Translations under genes and position numbers: made by a program
Shown: one piece after another, positions 46,985 through 55,669 of the stretch
Layout: each line of letters begins with the position of its first letter
Position numbering within the stretch: position 1 is the stretch's first letter
The notes under the pieces: generated by a model
The model's database searches: none
What the model was told of the DNA's origin: nothing
What the model saw: only the letters and a program-made list of their open reading frames with translations
DNA from: JAAURB01 sp049647265
GTDB taxonomy: Bacteria > Cyanobacteriota > Cyanobacteriia > Cyanobacteriales > Microcoleaceae
Direction of reading: 5' to 3'
DNA length: 64,000 nt
Assembly (NCBI GenBank): GCA_049647265.1
Contig: JBARXJ010000048.1
Coordinates: 124,001-188,000, forward strand

Positions 46985-47078
46985 ATGCATTGTTATGGTC
47001 ATACCAAAATTAAGTCTGGTTGGTGGGCTGGAAATGCCCGCGATCGCCAATCTATCGGGGTTATTTATTGCCATACAG
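46985..47078 (+). pseudogene. isiA: isiA relic (CP43-prime chlorophyll antenna), 5' fragment
   Basis: From the ATG at 46985 the frame reads MHCYGHTKIKSGWWAGNAR, which aligns without gaps to the N-terminus of IsiA/Pcb antenna proteins (M-x-x-YG...GWWAGNAR). After one extra base near 47042 the next frame continues IANLSGLFIA, exactly the segment that follows in IsiA (F/I-ANLSGLFIA-AHV). Similarity then ends, so only about 30 of some 340 codons remain. A HIP1 octamer (47040-47047) spans the frameshift. The position, just before flavodoxin, is where isiA stands in the isiAB operon. The match is from memory of the family, not a search. Confidence 0.55.
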
Positions 47079-47362
47079 TATAGCGTCTCTACCCCGGAAA
47101 TATCACAACAACAATTTTTGAGGATTTGATGAGAAAAGTTATTAACAATTCCCACGCTAAATCTCATCAATACAGAGAAAAATCCTAACGCCATTGTTGT
47201 TACGCTTTAAACTGTGATGGAGTACAAATCGCTTCAGATAAGCAATTGAAAGAATTTGACAACAAATTATCCGATCAATTCAGTCAATGATTTTTAATGA
47301 GAATATTTCTTGTTAAAGCTTTAACTCAGTTGAGGGATTCGCGAAGTCTTGGAGTCAGCATC
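47079..47362. other. Decayed spacer between isiA relic and isiB leader
   Basis: These 284 bp contain broken frames. One, near 47190-47290, reads CCYALNCDGVQIASDKQLKEF and looks protein-like but has no start and no family I recognise. AATGAGAAT at 47296-47304 may be a Fur-type half site for the downstream genes. Confidence 0.3.
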
Positions 47363-47536
47363 ATGAAAACCTGTTTGTGTTGTGGAGAAAAATTGCTTCA
47401 TCACATCTGTAAAAACCGTTGTTATTGGTTTTGTCCTGACTGTCGGCAAGCCATGCCAGCCACAGATGAAGTCGCTTTGTCTACCTACAACCGCTGTTTA
47501 TCCGATGCTTGTTTATCAGATACGGTTAAGTCGTAA
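47363..47536 (+). CDS. Small Cys-rich (zinc-ribbon-like) protein
   Basis: A 57-residue protein from the ATG at 47363, with GGAG 8 bp upstream. It has two CxxC pairs (CLCCGEKLLHHICKNRCYWFC and CPDC) and resembles a family of small cyanobacterial proteins with M-K-x-CLCC...YWFCPxCxQxMP, probably zinc-binding. The frame is open further upstream, but the segment before this ATG is unlike the family. It ends 48 bp before the flavodoxin gene and may share its iron-responsive transcript. Function unknown. Confidence 0.6.
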   Translation: MKTCLCCGEKLLHHICKNRCYWFCPDCRQAMPATDEVALSTYNRCLSDACLSDTVKS

Positions 47537-47584
47537 ATTTCCGATTTTCAACAGATTACTACAATTATATTCCCAGGAGGAACA

Positions 47585-48097
47585 ATGTCACAAGTTGGTT
47601 TATTTTATGGTACCACCACCGGCAAAACAGAAAATGCCGCTGAGATGATTAAGGATGCATTAGGTGGCGATGATATCGTCATATTGCATGATATTGCTGA
47701 TGTGGATAGCGACGAATTTAGCCAATATGAATATATTATTATTGGTTGTCCCACCTGGAATATTGGAGAACTTCAAAGTGACTGGGATGGGTATATTGAT
47801 GAACTAGATGATATCGATTTTACTGGTAAAAAAGTCGCTTATTTCGGCACAGGAGATCAAATTGGTTATGCCGATAACTTTCAAGATGCGATGGGAATTT
47901 TAGAAGAAAAAATCTCTGGACTGGGCGGTAAAACAGTGGGTTTCTGGTCAACGGATGGTTATGAACATGAAGCCTCACTTGCGGTTAAAAATGGCAAGTT
48001 TGTCGGGTTAGCAATAGATGATGATAATCAAGCTGAATTGACAGAAGAACGTGTTCAAAAATGGGTGACTCAACTCAAAACTGAATTCAATCTTTAA
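47585..48097 (+). CDS. isiB: Flavodoxin
   Basis: A 170-residue long-chain flavodoxin. The phosphate-binding loop is TTTGKT at residues 10-15 after VGLFYG; the FMN-stacking loop IIGCPTWNIGELQSDW has Trp, and YFGTGDQIGYADNFQDAMG is the second FMN loop with its Tyr. It replaces ferredoxin as electron carrier when iron is short. AGGAGG stands 4 bp before the ATG, a strong site. It lies after the isiA relic and before the hydrolase, in the order isiA-isiB-isiC known from other cyanobacteria, and three ferredoxin genes lie 5 kb upstream. Confidence 0.96.
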   Translation: MSQVGLFYGTTTGKTENAAEMIKDALGGDDIVILHDIADVDSDEFSQYEYIIIGCPTWNIGELQSDWDGYIDELDDIDFTGKKVAYFGTGDQIGYADNFQDAMGILEEKISGLGGKTVGFWSTDGYEHEASLAVKNGKFVGLAIDDDNQAELTEERVQKWVTQLKTEFNL

Positions 48098-48275
48098 TTA
48101 GTCATTAGTTATTTGTTGTTTGTTAAGTACGTAAATGCTACTGAAAGATAATTTTACCTTAGCTATTTATAGAATCTGAATAAACGGGTGACTTTTCTTC
48201 CTATTCCTCATCTGCGGAAAAACAAATAATAAATAACGACCGATAACTTATACTCATATCCAATAGGAAAATTAT

Positions 48276-49025
48276 ATGCCACGTTGTTCTTGCTTACCTC
48301 AAGCGGTTTGGATTAATACCAGTCCCAGTTTGCGACATTTCGATCAAAAATTATTGGATGAAATGGCTAAAACGTATCGAATCGCTTATTGGGAATATCA
48401 ACAAGAATTAGATGAAGCCAATACCATAGAAGATGTGGTGGATTTAGTTCATGATTATCTCAAATCTTTTAATCGCCCGGTTCATTTAATCGGTCACAGT
48501 ACAGGCGGACTCATTGCCCTATCTTATGCCCGTAAATATCCCCAAAAAGTAACCTCTTTAACCCTACTTTCTGTAGGCGTTTATCCCGCTTCCGATTGGA
48601 AATCTCATTATTATGTTCAGCGTCAATTATTATTTTGTTGCGGTCAAAATATTTTGCAACATTTGGTTCGTCATCTTTTTCCTTATAAATCGAAGAATAC
48701 CCGAAACGCAATTGTTAAACTATTAGAACAAGATCTAATAGAATCTTTTTCGCTACATTCTTTATATCAACGCATTAGTGTTTGTCCATCAGATGTTCCT
48801 GTACCGCTGATGATTTGTGCTTCTCAAACCGATCATGTCATTACTCATTATGAATATGAAGAATGGCGTAGCTTTTTTAATCCCGGCGACCGTCTTTGTT
48901 GGTTTCCAGAGGGAAATCACTTTTTTCACCACTTTTATCCTCAAGATGTAAAAGCAGAAATTATTCGATTTTGGGCAACCATTGAACCCAGTCATAAAGG
49001 TTTATCTCTATCAAGAATGAATTAA
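48276..49025 (+). CDS. Alpha/beta hydrolase (possible isiC position)
   Basis: A 249-residue alpha/beta-hydrolase-fold protein. The nucleophile elbow is GHSTG with Ser75, in VHLIGHSTGGLIALSYARKYP. A candidate acid is the Asp in SQTDHVITHY near residue 188, and the His in GNHFFHHF near 226 completes a triad. It lacks a signal peptide. Substrate unknown. Its place right after flavodoxin matches the extra gene (isiC) described after isiB in Synechocystis; whether it is orthologous needs a sequence comparison. Confidence 0.82.
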   Translation: MPRCSCLPQAVWINTSPSLRHFDQKLLDEMAKTYRIAYWEYQQELDEANTIEDVVDLVHDYLKSFNRPVHLIGHSTGGLIALSYARKYPQKVTSLTLLSVGVYPASDWKSHYYVQRQLLFCCGQNILQHLVRHLFPYKSKNTRNAIVKLLEQDLIESFSLHSLYQRISVCPSDVPVPLMICASQTDHVITHYEYEEWRSFFNPGDRLCWFPEGNHFFHHFYPQDVKAEIIRFWATIEPSHKGLSLSRMN

Positions 49026-49154
49026 TTTATATCGGATTTTCCGCTATCAAACTAGAGTCGGAGTTAGGTTTAATCAAAATATTAAATAGCTAAACTCACA
49101 GTTTTATAGAGACATTCATTGATTTGTAATGATTAACCCAAACTGAGAAAAATT

Positions 49155-49466
49155 ATGCTAATCGATCATTTTTATCTCTTACAAGTTGCCGCTGTTGTGA
49201 CTCGTCCATTTTATTCTCTGTTTGCGATGACATTAGTGGCAGGAAGCATTGGAATGTTAGTCAAAACCTTCCGAAAAGGTGTCCAACATATACAGCAACT
49301 TCATCAAATTCCCTGTAGTCGTTGTGCCTACTTTACTGCTGACTATCGTCTCAAATGCACCATTTATCCGTCTCAAGCCTTAACAGAAGATGCCATTAAC
49401 TGTAAAGACTTTGAAGCCACCTCATGCTGTCCAAAATTAACCTATTCCAAATTCTCGAAAGGTTGA
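49155..49466 (+). CDS. Small membrane protein with Cys cluster
   Basis: A 103-residue protein. One hydrophobic helix (about residues 15-38, FYSLFAMTLVAGSIGMLV) is followed by a basic segment and then a cysteine-rich tail: PCSRCAYF, LKCTIYPS, NCKDFEATSCC. Six cysteines in 45 residues suggest metal or cluster binding. It is conserved in style with other small cyanobacterial proteins, but I cannot name the family. Following flavodoxin and the hydrolase on the same strand, it may belong to the iron-stress transcript, although a 129-bp gap precedes it. Confidence 0.65.
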   Translation: MLIDHFYLLQVAAVVTRPFYSLFAMTLVAGSIGMLVKTFRKGVQHIQQLHQIPCSRCAYFTADYRLKCTIYPSQALTEDAINCKDFEATSCCPKLTYSKFSKG

Positions 49467-49521
49467 AAGGTAAAATAGGTTAGGAGAAGTTTTTAAAAAC
49501 CGATCTCTTAACCTATCTTCC

Positions 49522-51378
49522 CTATACTTTGTCTAAACTTAAAGGTTGAACTTTAGCTAATAATTGTTCGAGTTTTTCTCCTTCAATGACCTCAGTTGCT
49601 AATAGCTGTAAAGCCACTTCATCCAATAATGGCTGATTTTCATTGAGAATATCGAGAGCAATTTGATGAGCACTTTCTATAATCTCTCGAACTTCTTTAT
49701 CAATTGCTTCAGCCGTTTTTTCACTCATTAACTTTCTGGTATTTCCGCCATTATTTCCCAGGAAACTTGCTTGACTCGCTTGATTGTATGCCAGCGGCCC
49801 TAATGTTTTGCTCATGCCGTAAGTCGTTACCATTCTCTCAGCTAATTGTGTTGCCCGTTGCAAGTCATCGGAAGCGCCATTTGTCACTTTATGAAAGATA
49901 ATTTCCTCTGCCGCGCGACCGCCTAAAAGAGTAGTAATTTGTTGTTTAAATTCCACTTCATCCATTAAGAAACGATCTTCTGTCGGTAACTTTAATGTAT
50001 ACCCTAAAGCACTCATTCCCCGTGGTACAATCGAGATTTTCGCAACTTTTCCACCCCCCGGCATCAACGCCCCGACAATCGCATGACCCACCTCATGATA
50101 AGCCACAATTTTCTTTTCTTTATCACTTAAAACACGGCTTTTCTTTTCTAACCCAGCCACCACCCGTTCTATCGCTTCTTTAAAGTCTTCCTGGGCTATT
50201 TTATCCCGATGATGTCGTGCAGCCAGTAACGCCGCTTCATTGACTAAATTCGCTAAATCTGCGCCGCCAAATCCCGGTGTTTGAGTCGCAATATCCTGTA
50301 AATTAATATCATTTCCAAGCTGAACTTTCTTAGCATAAATGTCTAAAATTGCCTTGCGTCCGGCTAAATCGGGACGGTCTACCAGTACCTGTCGATCAAA
50401 GCGTCCTGGACGTAATAACGCCGCGTCTAACGCTTCTGGGCGGTTGGTTGCAGCCAAAACAATCACGGTTTCATCCCCCACACCAAACCCATCCATTTCT
50501 GTCAGTAACTGATTTAAAGTTTGTTCTCTTTCATCATTCCCCCCACTTGCCATTCCACCACTACTTCTTGACTTACCAATCGCATCCAATTCATCAATAA
50601 AAATAATACAAGGCGCTTTCTTTTTTGCCTGTTCAAATAAATCCCGAACTCGCGCTGCACCTGTCCCGACAAATAACTCGACAAATTCAGAAGCAGAAAT
50701 ACTAAAAAAGGGAACTTTTGCTTCTCCGGCGACTGCTTTTGCCATCAAGGTTTTCCCGGTTCCAGGAGGCCCGACTAACAATACACCTTTCGGAATTCTT
50801 GCGCCTATTTTAGTATAACGATCTGGATTTTTTAGGAAGTCTACAATCTCTGCCAGTTCTGTTTTTGCTTCTTCAACACCAGCAACATTATCAAAAGTAA
50901 TTTTCTCTGATTCTCCTTCCACATAAACCTTTGCTTTACTCTGACGAATCGAGAGCGCACCTTCGGGGCCTTTGTTCATGAAAAAGCGTAAGGCAAAGAC
51001 TAAAATGATGGGCGGAATCACCCAACTGAGTAATACATTTAAGCCATTTTGTTGAGTAGGGGTTTCTGCTTGGAAAATGACATCTTTGTCTTCTAAACGA
51101 TTTGCTAATTCGGGATCAAAAATCGGTGTGGTTGTTAATAGCGGCCCTAATTCTCCTTCTTCTTCTCCTTTGAGACGATAGCGAATTTCATTATCTCCAA
51201 TTTGTACCCCCGCTACTTGATCATTCTCTAATTGTTGAATGAAAATACTATAAGGAATCCGCGACGGTGGACGACGAGGGTAAACAATATAGGCAACAAA
51301 TAATAATCCGGCTAAAAATAGTAATAACTTAGTAACTTGTGAGGAATCTGGAAATCGATTTTTTTTCTTAATACTCAT
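49522..51378 (-). CDS. ftsH: FtsH membrane AAA+ zinc protease
   Basis: About 618 residues from the ATG at 51378; an in-frame TTG at 51450 would add an unlikely 24 residues. Two membrane helices (about 16-34 and 120-140) flank a short lumen/periplasm domain. The AAA domain has Walker A GPPGTGKT near residue 205 and IIFIDELDAIGK as Walker B, plus the second region of homology RPGRFDRQVL. The zinc site HEVGH lies near 428. FtsH degrades damaged membrane proteins; in cyanobacteria hetero-hexamers repair photosystem II, and another type governs Fur and iron acclimation. I do not assign the paralogue here, though its closeness to isiB is suggestive. Confidence 0.94.
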   Translation of the reverse strand: MSIKKKNRFPDSSQVTKLLLFLAGLLFVAYIVYPRRPPSRIPYSIFIQQLENDQVAGVQIGDNEIRYRLKGEEEGELGPLLTTTPIFDPELANRLEDKDVIFQAETPTQQNGLNVLLSWVIPPIILVFALRFFMNKGPEGALSIRQSKAKVYVEGESEKITFDNVAGVEEAKTELAEIVDFLKNPDRYTKIGARIPKGVLLVGPPGTGKTLMAKAVAGEAKVPFFSISASEFVELFVGTGAARVRDLFEQAKKKAPCIIFIDELDAIGKSRSSGGMASGGNDEREQTLNQLLTEMDGFGVGDETVIVLAATNRPEALDAALLRPGRFDRQVLVDRPDLAGRKAILDIYAKKVQLGNDINLQDIATQTPGFGGADLANLVNEAALLAARHHRDKIAQEDFKEAIERVVAGLEKKSRVLSDKEKKIVAYHEVGHAIVGALMPGGGKVAKISIVPRGMSALGYTLKLPTEDRFLMDEVEFKQQITTLLGGRAAEEIIFHKVTNGASDDLQRATQLAERMVTTYGMSKTLGPLAYNQASQASFLGNNGGNTRKLMSEKTAEAIDKEVREIIESAHQIALDILNENQPLLDEVALQLLATEVIEGEKLEQLLAKVQPLSLDKV

Positions 51379-51692
51379 CGTCGTCTCTGTAAAGTCTGGT
51401 ATTAGATAGAGTACCCATTTCAATCGCTTAGAACGACAAGCCTGGCTCAACTTTCAGCCTCTAGCTGGCTTGGGCGCAATACTCTACACAACCTCTATTC
51501 AACCTAACCCGCTTTACAGCAGTACAAAATGAGTCGAGGATATGGAAAGTATCTTCACAGGCAACGGACAACAGATGACAGCAGAATGTCCTAAGCAAAA
51601 AATATACTGCTATATCTTGATGATATTCTATTTTAGATAGATTGTTCCCTGTACCCTCTCCAGAAGATCTCGAATGGGTTCGGCACAAAACC

Positions 51693-52355
51693 TTAACGGA
51701 GATGATTTTGCAAGGCAAAGCGAACTAATTCTGCCCTGTTGCTGGTTTCTGTTTTTCGCAACAAACTACTCACATATTTCTCAATTGTACGAGGACTTAA
51801 ATGTAACTGCTCACCAATCTGAATATTAGATAAACCTTCGATAATTTGTTCTAGAACCTGTTGTTCTCTCGAGGTTAATTTAATTTTAATTTGACTGGGG
51901 GTGTAAGTGATGGGTGAGGAAGAGTATTCCGTTGCGTTGACAGGGGTTGATTCTAGACGCGATCGCCATTCAGCTTCAATTAACTGCGATCGCTCCAGTA
52001 AAGAGCGAATAACAGCCCCCAATTCTTCGAGTTCAAACGGTTTGGGTAAGTAATTATCGCAGCCTATTTTATAGCCTTTAATTCGTTCTTCTACACTCGT
52101 ATGAGCTGTCAAAAAAATAACGGGTAACAAGCGAAATGCTGGACGGGTTCTGACTTGACGAATGAGTTCATAACCATTCATCTCAGGCATTGCAATATCT
52201 GTCACAATTAAATGGGGCTTATATTCATCCACTTGTTCGAGTGCTTCTCGACCATCTTTGGCAGAGATCACCATATAACCGGACATTTCTAGGTAATCAC
52301 CGATGGAGAGGCGAGTCCCTAAATCATCATCAACAACCAGGATCGTTAAAGGCAT
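51693..52355 (-). CDS. NarL/FixJ-type response regulator
   Basis: A 220-residue two-domain regulator. The receiver (1-120) has the acidic pair VVDDD at residues 8-11, the phosphate-accepting Asp53 in VTDIAMPEMNG, Thr in FLTAHT and Lys in LPKPFELEE. The LuxR-type HTH (about 152-215) shows LTSREQQVLEQIIEGLSNIQIGEQL and SPRTIEKYVSSLLRK. It resembles the Ycf29-like regulators of cyanobacteria and red algal plastids, but I do not assign that name. No sensor kinase is adjacent, so it is an orphan in this window. Confidence 0.92.
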   Translation of the reverse strand: MPLTILVVDDDLGTRLSIGDYLEMSGYMVISAKDGREALEQVDEYKPHLIVTDIAMPEMNGYELIRQVRTRPAFRLLPVIFLTAHTSVEERIKGYKIGCDNYLPKPFELEELGAVIRSLLERSQLIEAEWRSRLESTPVNATEYSSSPITYTPSQIKIKLTSREQQVLEQIIEGLSNIQIGEQLHLSPRTIEKYVSSLLRKTETSNRAELVRFALQNHLR

Positions 52356-52816
52356 CTTTGACTGGGGACTAACAGCGTGATTGATCGTACCTTCGTACAG
52401 ACGGTAGATACTTTTATATATCTTTACACTTACTAAAATTTAGCATTCCGACTGATGCCATCTGGATCGAGAATAAAATCTGTTGTGAATAACAGGCTTA
52501 TAATTTAATCAATTTAATAACTAATAATTTAATATACCACAGCTTTACTAATAATTTGTATTTGATTGTACTATATCTATCTCCAGACATATTCAGTCCG
52601 CCCGTTAAATCAGCCCATTAAATCTACAGTCATTGGGGAGTCTATCTCTAAATTTAATCGGAATAAAAAAGCTCCCCCATCATCTGCTGTTAACAGAGTT
52701 AGAAGAGCGACTTGTGAGTTAACCTATATCGGTTTATGTTTTGTGTAATGATTCAGGTTAAATTTATTCAAAACAGAGTAAATCTCTGTATTACTAGATG
52801 AATTTTACCCAATCAA
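52356..52816. other. Intergenic region, nothing recognised
   Basis: The 461 bp upstream of the response regulator and downstream of the carotenoid gene (both minus strand) are AT-rich. Any promoter for the regulator should be here, but I cannot identify it; no gene or repeat stands out. Confidence 0.5.
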
Positions 52817-53755
52817 TTAGCTTTGCATTTCCACAGTGGGATTTAATGTCTCCTCAAGATCGGCTGGTGAAGAGATTGTTGTTTGTAACAGATCTTCTAC
52901 CAGTTCTTGAGGTCGCGATCGCGTCCACCAAAATAGAGTTGCAGGAATAACCCCGAACAATACACTTAAACCAACGGGTAATAAAAATCTCGGATCTAGT
53001 GCCACAATTGTAATCACAGCTCCAAATAAGAAGTTAACTAAGTAAACCAGTAAAGGAACAGTCAACTGAGGCCGAGATAGTACAATAGGGGTTTTTCTCC
53101 ACGCGATAGCAGCGACTCCCATGAAGATCAAACCGGTTCCCAGCCAACCCGTTAAGTTACGGTAAGGCATACCGAAAAATTCACCGACTTCATCAAATTG
53201 CCAGAAGGGTACAGGCGCTTGACTCATCGCCGGATCGAGAACTAAGTCCCAAGCTGTTAGTAGCACAGATGCCATTACTAAAGCCAGTAGATGCCGCCAC
53301 CAACCCCGTTTTATTACAACATTTAATCCGCAACGGGCTAATAAGTAGCAGCTTAAGCCCATGTAAAACCAGGACAAAGGAATTGTGAACGGAACTAAGC
53401 CAGCGATTTTATAACCTAAGCCACTTAAATAGTAATATTGACCAAAGGGAAAACCTGTACTGGTACCGAGTAGTTCGCTACATAAGGATAAACCCACAGC
53501 AGGAATGAAAAAACTTAAGGTTTTCCAAACTCCTAAAGTTCGACTGCCATACAGAATCATTGTTGCTGCGCCAAATACAATGTAACCCACACCTCCTGTT
53601 GCCATACTCCATTGAAATACAGTCTGTCCAAAAGGCGGTAGGCTGGCAATGATGTCCGGATTAGGTAAAACTATCAATAATCCTGCTAATCCAAACAAGG
53701 TTGATACAATATGAGCTGTTAGGCAAATGCGCTCTGTGATAACAAGTTGCTTCAT
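52817..53755 (-). CDS. cruF: CruF-type carotenoid 1,2-hydratase
   Basis: About 312 residues from the ATG at 53755, which has AGGA at good distance; an earlier ATG at 53833 lacks a ribosome site and would add a polar leader foreign to the family. Seven or eight hydrophobic helices make it an integral membrane protein. Conserved segments include ELLGTSTGFPFGQYYY, PFTIPLSWFYMGLSCYLLA and AWDLVLDPAMS with its acidic residues. This is the DUF422/CruF family, which adds water to the 1',2' bond of gamma-carotene-type precursors on the way to myxoxanthophyll. The glycosyltransferase partner cruG is not adjacent here. Confidence 0.85.
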   Translation of the reverse strand: MKQLVITERICLTAHIVSTLFGLAGLLIVLPNPDIIASLPPFGQTVFQWSMATGGVGYIVFGAATMILYGSRTLGVWKTLSFFIPAVGLSLCSELLGTSTGFPFGQYYYLSGLGYKIAGLVPFTIPLSWFYMGLSCYLLARCGLNVVIKRGWWRHLLALVMASVLLTAWDLVLDPAMSQAPVPFWQFDEVGEFFGMPYRNLTGWLGTGLIFMGVAAIAWRKTPIVLSRPQLTVPLLVYLVNFLFGAVITIVALDPRFLLPVGLSVLFGVIPATLFWWTRSRPQELVEDLLQTTISSPADLEETLNPTVEMQS

Positions 53756-54179
53756 AGAATTCCTAGAAAAATCTAAAGTGCGATTTGCACTCCCTTTTAG
53801 TTTACAAATCTTTATCTCATCATCAACGACCATTGACGATCAAATACTCTGAGTGCAATCGGCAGAAATCGGCAGAAAAAAGACCTAAATATCAGTTATA
53901 AGGCTGATTGGACAAGGCGATCGCTGAACGGGTAACGTCTAGGCTATCGATGATTTGAGGGGCAAAACAATAATTTTTATTAATAAACCTCACTTTATTG
54001 TTTAATATTTTAATATTGCTTTACAAAGTATAGACTATTATAGAAAAGTATGGTAGGCATAAAAATTACTACAATCATCTTGACCTCAGCAGTTGATGAT
54101 GACAACTTCTGGAATAATAGACGAAAGCGAAGCTCAACTGAGCTTGGTGTGAATGTAGTTTACGGATAAGGGAACGGGC
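53756..54179. other. Intergenic region between divergent genes
   Basis: Promoters of cruF and the CofE-like gene must lie in these 424 bp. A short direct repeat (AATCGGCAGA twice, 53857-53876) and a HIP1-like GGCGATCGC near 53918 are seen. AAGGGAA precedes the GTG of the next gene. No ORF is convincing. Confidence 0.5.
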
Positions 54180-55355
54180 GTGATTGTCACAAGTCTTGGC
54201 ATTGGAGTTGCATTAATCCTACTGTTGTTGGGTGGGATAGTACTGGCTGTAGAGATTCAGTACCGCCGTCGTCCGGGAAATGATTTAATCTTGACCTCAG
54301 GAGAGTGGGATCTCGACTTGGATAATCCACAACATTATGTTTTAGTGGGGGAAATGGAACTGTCGAACCAAACAGACCGCTTAGAAATTATGGTTCCAGA
54401 GATAGAGGCAGAAGTTGAGCTACTTTCAGGCAGCAGTTTAGACGGTGTTGAGTGGAAAACCCAAATCATTTCCGCCCATGCAGACGCACCCACTCGAGCA
54501 GATCATTACTGGTTTGCTTATATTATTAAAAGCCGCGACAAAACAAAACTCAAAGTACGGGTTGACATTCAAGGGACTGATTTAACCCCATTAAAATCTG
54601 CTTGGGTGAAAGTTCACTACATCACCTATGGCCCTGGCGGACGCATTCCTAAAACCACTCACGCCGTGATGGCACTAAAATATCCAGATGCCAATCTAGC
54701 GCCCAATTCCCGCAACACTGATATATCAACGGTTTTCCCCATTCGTACCCATTTACTCACCCATCTCGATGACCCAGTAGAAGTAATCAAGCGCTACGTT
54801 AAACCTCACGCTCAACCCGGAGATATTGTTACACTCGGAGAAACCCCGCTGGCATTGATGCAACAACGCTTTCGTCATCCCAGCGACATTCAACCCGGTT
54901 GGGTGGCAAAACGAATTTGTTATTTCTTTTTACCCACTTCCAGCTTAGCCACCGCCTGTGGACTACAAGCCTTAGTGGATGTCGTGGGGCCGACTCGTGT
55001 ATTTCTTGCCTTTATTGGGGGTGCGATCGCTAAACTATTTAAACAGGGAGGTATATTTTATCAGTTAGCCGGAGAACAAGCCCGATTAATCGACGATGTG
55101 ACCGGAACCTTACCCCCTTACGATCAGTTTATTGTCCTCGGGCCTAAGCAACCTCAGCAAGTGGTTGAACGAATTCAGCAAGAAACCGGACTCGGTGCGG
55201 CGATTGTAGACGTGAATGATTTAAAAGCCGTTAAAATATTAGCAGCGACCTCTGATGTGTCTCCGAGCATTTTAGAGCAAAGCTTACGGAGTAATCCGGC
55301 AGGAAATGCAGATGAGCAAACCCCTGTTGTATTAATTCGACCGACTTCAAAGTAA
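54180..55355 (+). CDS. F420-0:gamma-glutamyl ligase-like protein
   Basis: A 391-residue protein starting at GTG. One N-terminal membrane helix (IGVALILLLLGGIVLAVEI) is followed by a domain of about 150 residues with beta strands, then a region similar to the CofE fold: VFPIRTHLLTHLDDPVEVIKRY, GDIVTLGETPLALMQ, and DQFIVLGPKQPQQVVERI. In actinobacteria and archaea CofE adds glutamate to cofactor F420; cyanobacteria mostly lack the F420 pathway, so this membrane-attached homologue must do something else. Function unknown. Confidence 0.75.
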   Translation: MIVTSLGIGVALILLLLGGIVLAVEIQYRRRPGNDLILTSGEWDLDLDNPQHYVLVGEMELSNQTDRLEIMVPEIEAEVELLSGSSLDGVEWKTQIISAHADAPTRADHYWFAYIIKSRDKTKLKVRVDIQGTDLTPLKSAWVKVHYITYGPGGRIPKTTHAVMALKYPDANLAPNSRNTDISTVFPIRTHLLTHLDDPVEVIKRYVKPHAQPGDIVTLGETPLALMQQRFRHPSDIQPGWVAKRICYFFLPTSSLATACGLQALVDVVGPTRVFLAFIGGAIAKLFKQGGIFYQLAGEQARLIDDVTGTLPPYDQFIVLGPKQPQQVVERIQQETGLGAAIVDVNDLKAVKILAATSDVSPSILEQSLRSNPAGNADEQTPVVLIRPTSK

Positions 55356-55669
55356 CATCTTAAATTTATCGGTTATTTAAAAGCTGAGGTGAATAGATGT
55401 TAAGGATAGATAAAATTTCTGCTGAGTCTTGAGCAAACAAAAAATAGATGGTGAACCCATTTATTTAAATATCAGTCCATTACATTAATCGAGTCACTCA
55501 ACAGCATTTTATCTCAAGATCAGTTCGTCGTCGGGCGATCGAATAACTTATCGTGGCGATGCGTAAAACCCCTGTGTTAAAACCCGGGGATACAAGCGAG
55601 GGAGCCAATTTTAATTGGCATTACAATATGGGTCGTGTTACCATAGTGCTAAGCCTTTGGTAAGAGCGA
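55356..55669. other. Upstream flank and left end of the tnpB element
   Basis: The 314-bp gap holds a short hairpin GCCAATT-TT-AATTGGC at 55604-55619 and the stretch up to tnpB. IS605-type elements have sub-terminal hairpins at their left end, so the element may start near here, but I cannot fix the exact end. Nothing else is seen. Confidence 0.4.

Noticed and set aside
46114..47362. A tRNA, CRISPR array or RNA gene in the 1.2-kb sparse region
   Set aside because: No cloverleaf, T-loop signature or spaced direct repeats were found; broken frames explain the region better.
51461..51718. An 85-codon minus-strand frame between ftsH and the response regulator
   Set aside because: It overlaps the regulator's 3' end, is Cys/Ser-rich in a random manner and shows no start signal.
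53756..53833. Start of CruF at the upstream ATG (53833)
   Set aside because: No Shine-Dalgarno there, and the extra 26 polar residues do not fit the family; AGGA precedes the ATG at 53755.
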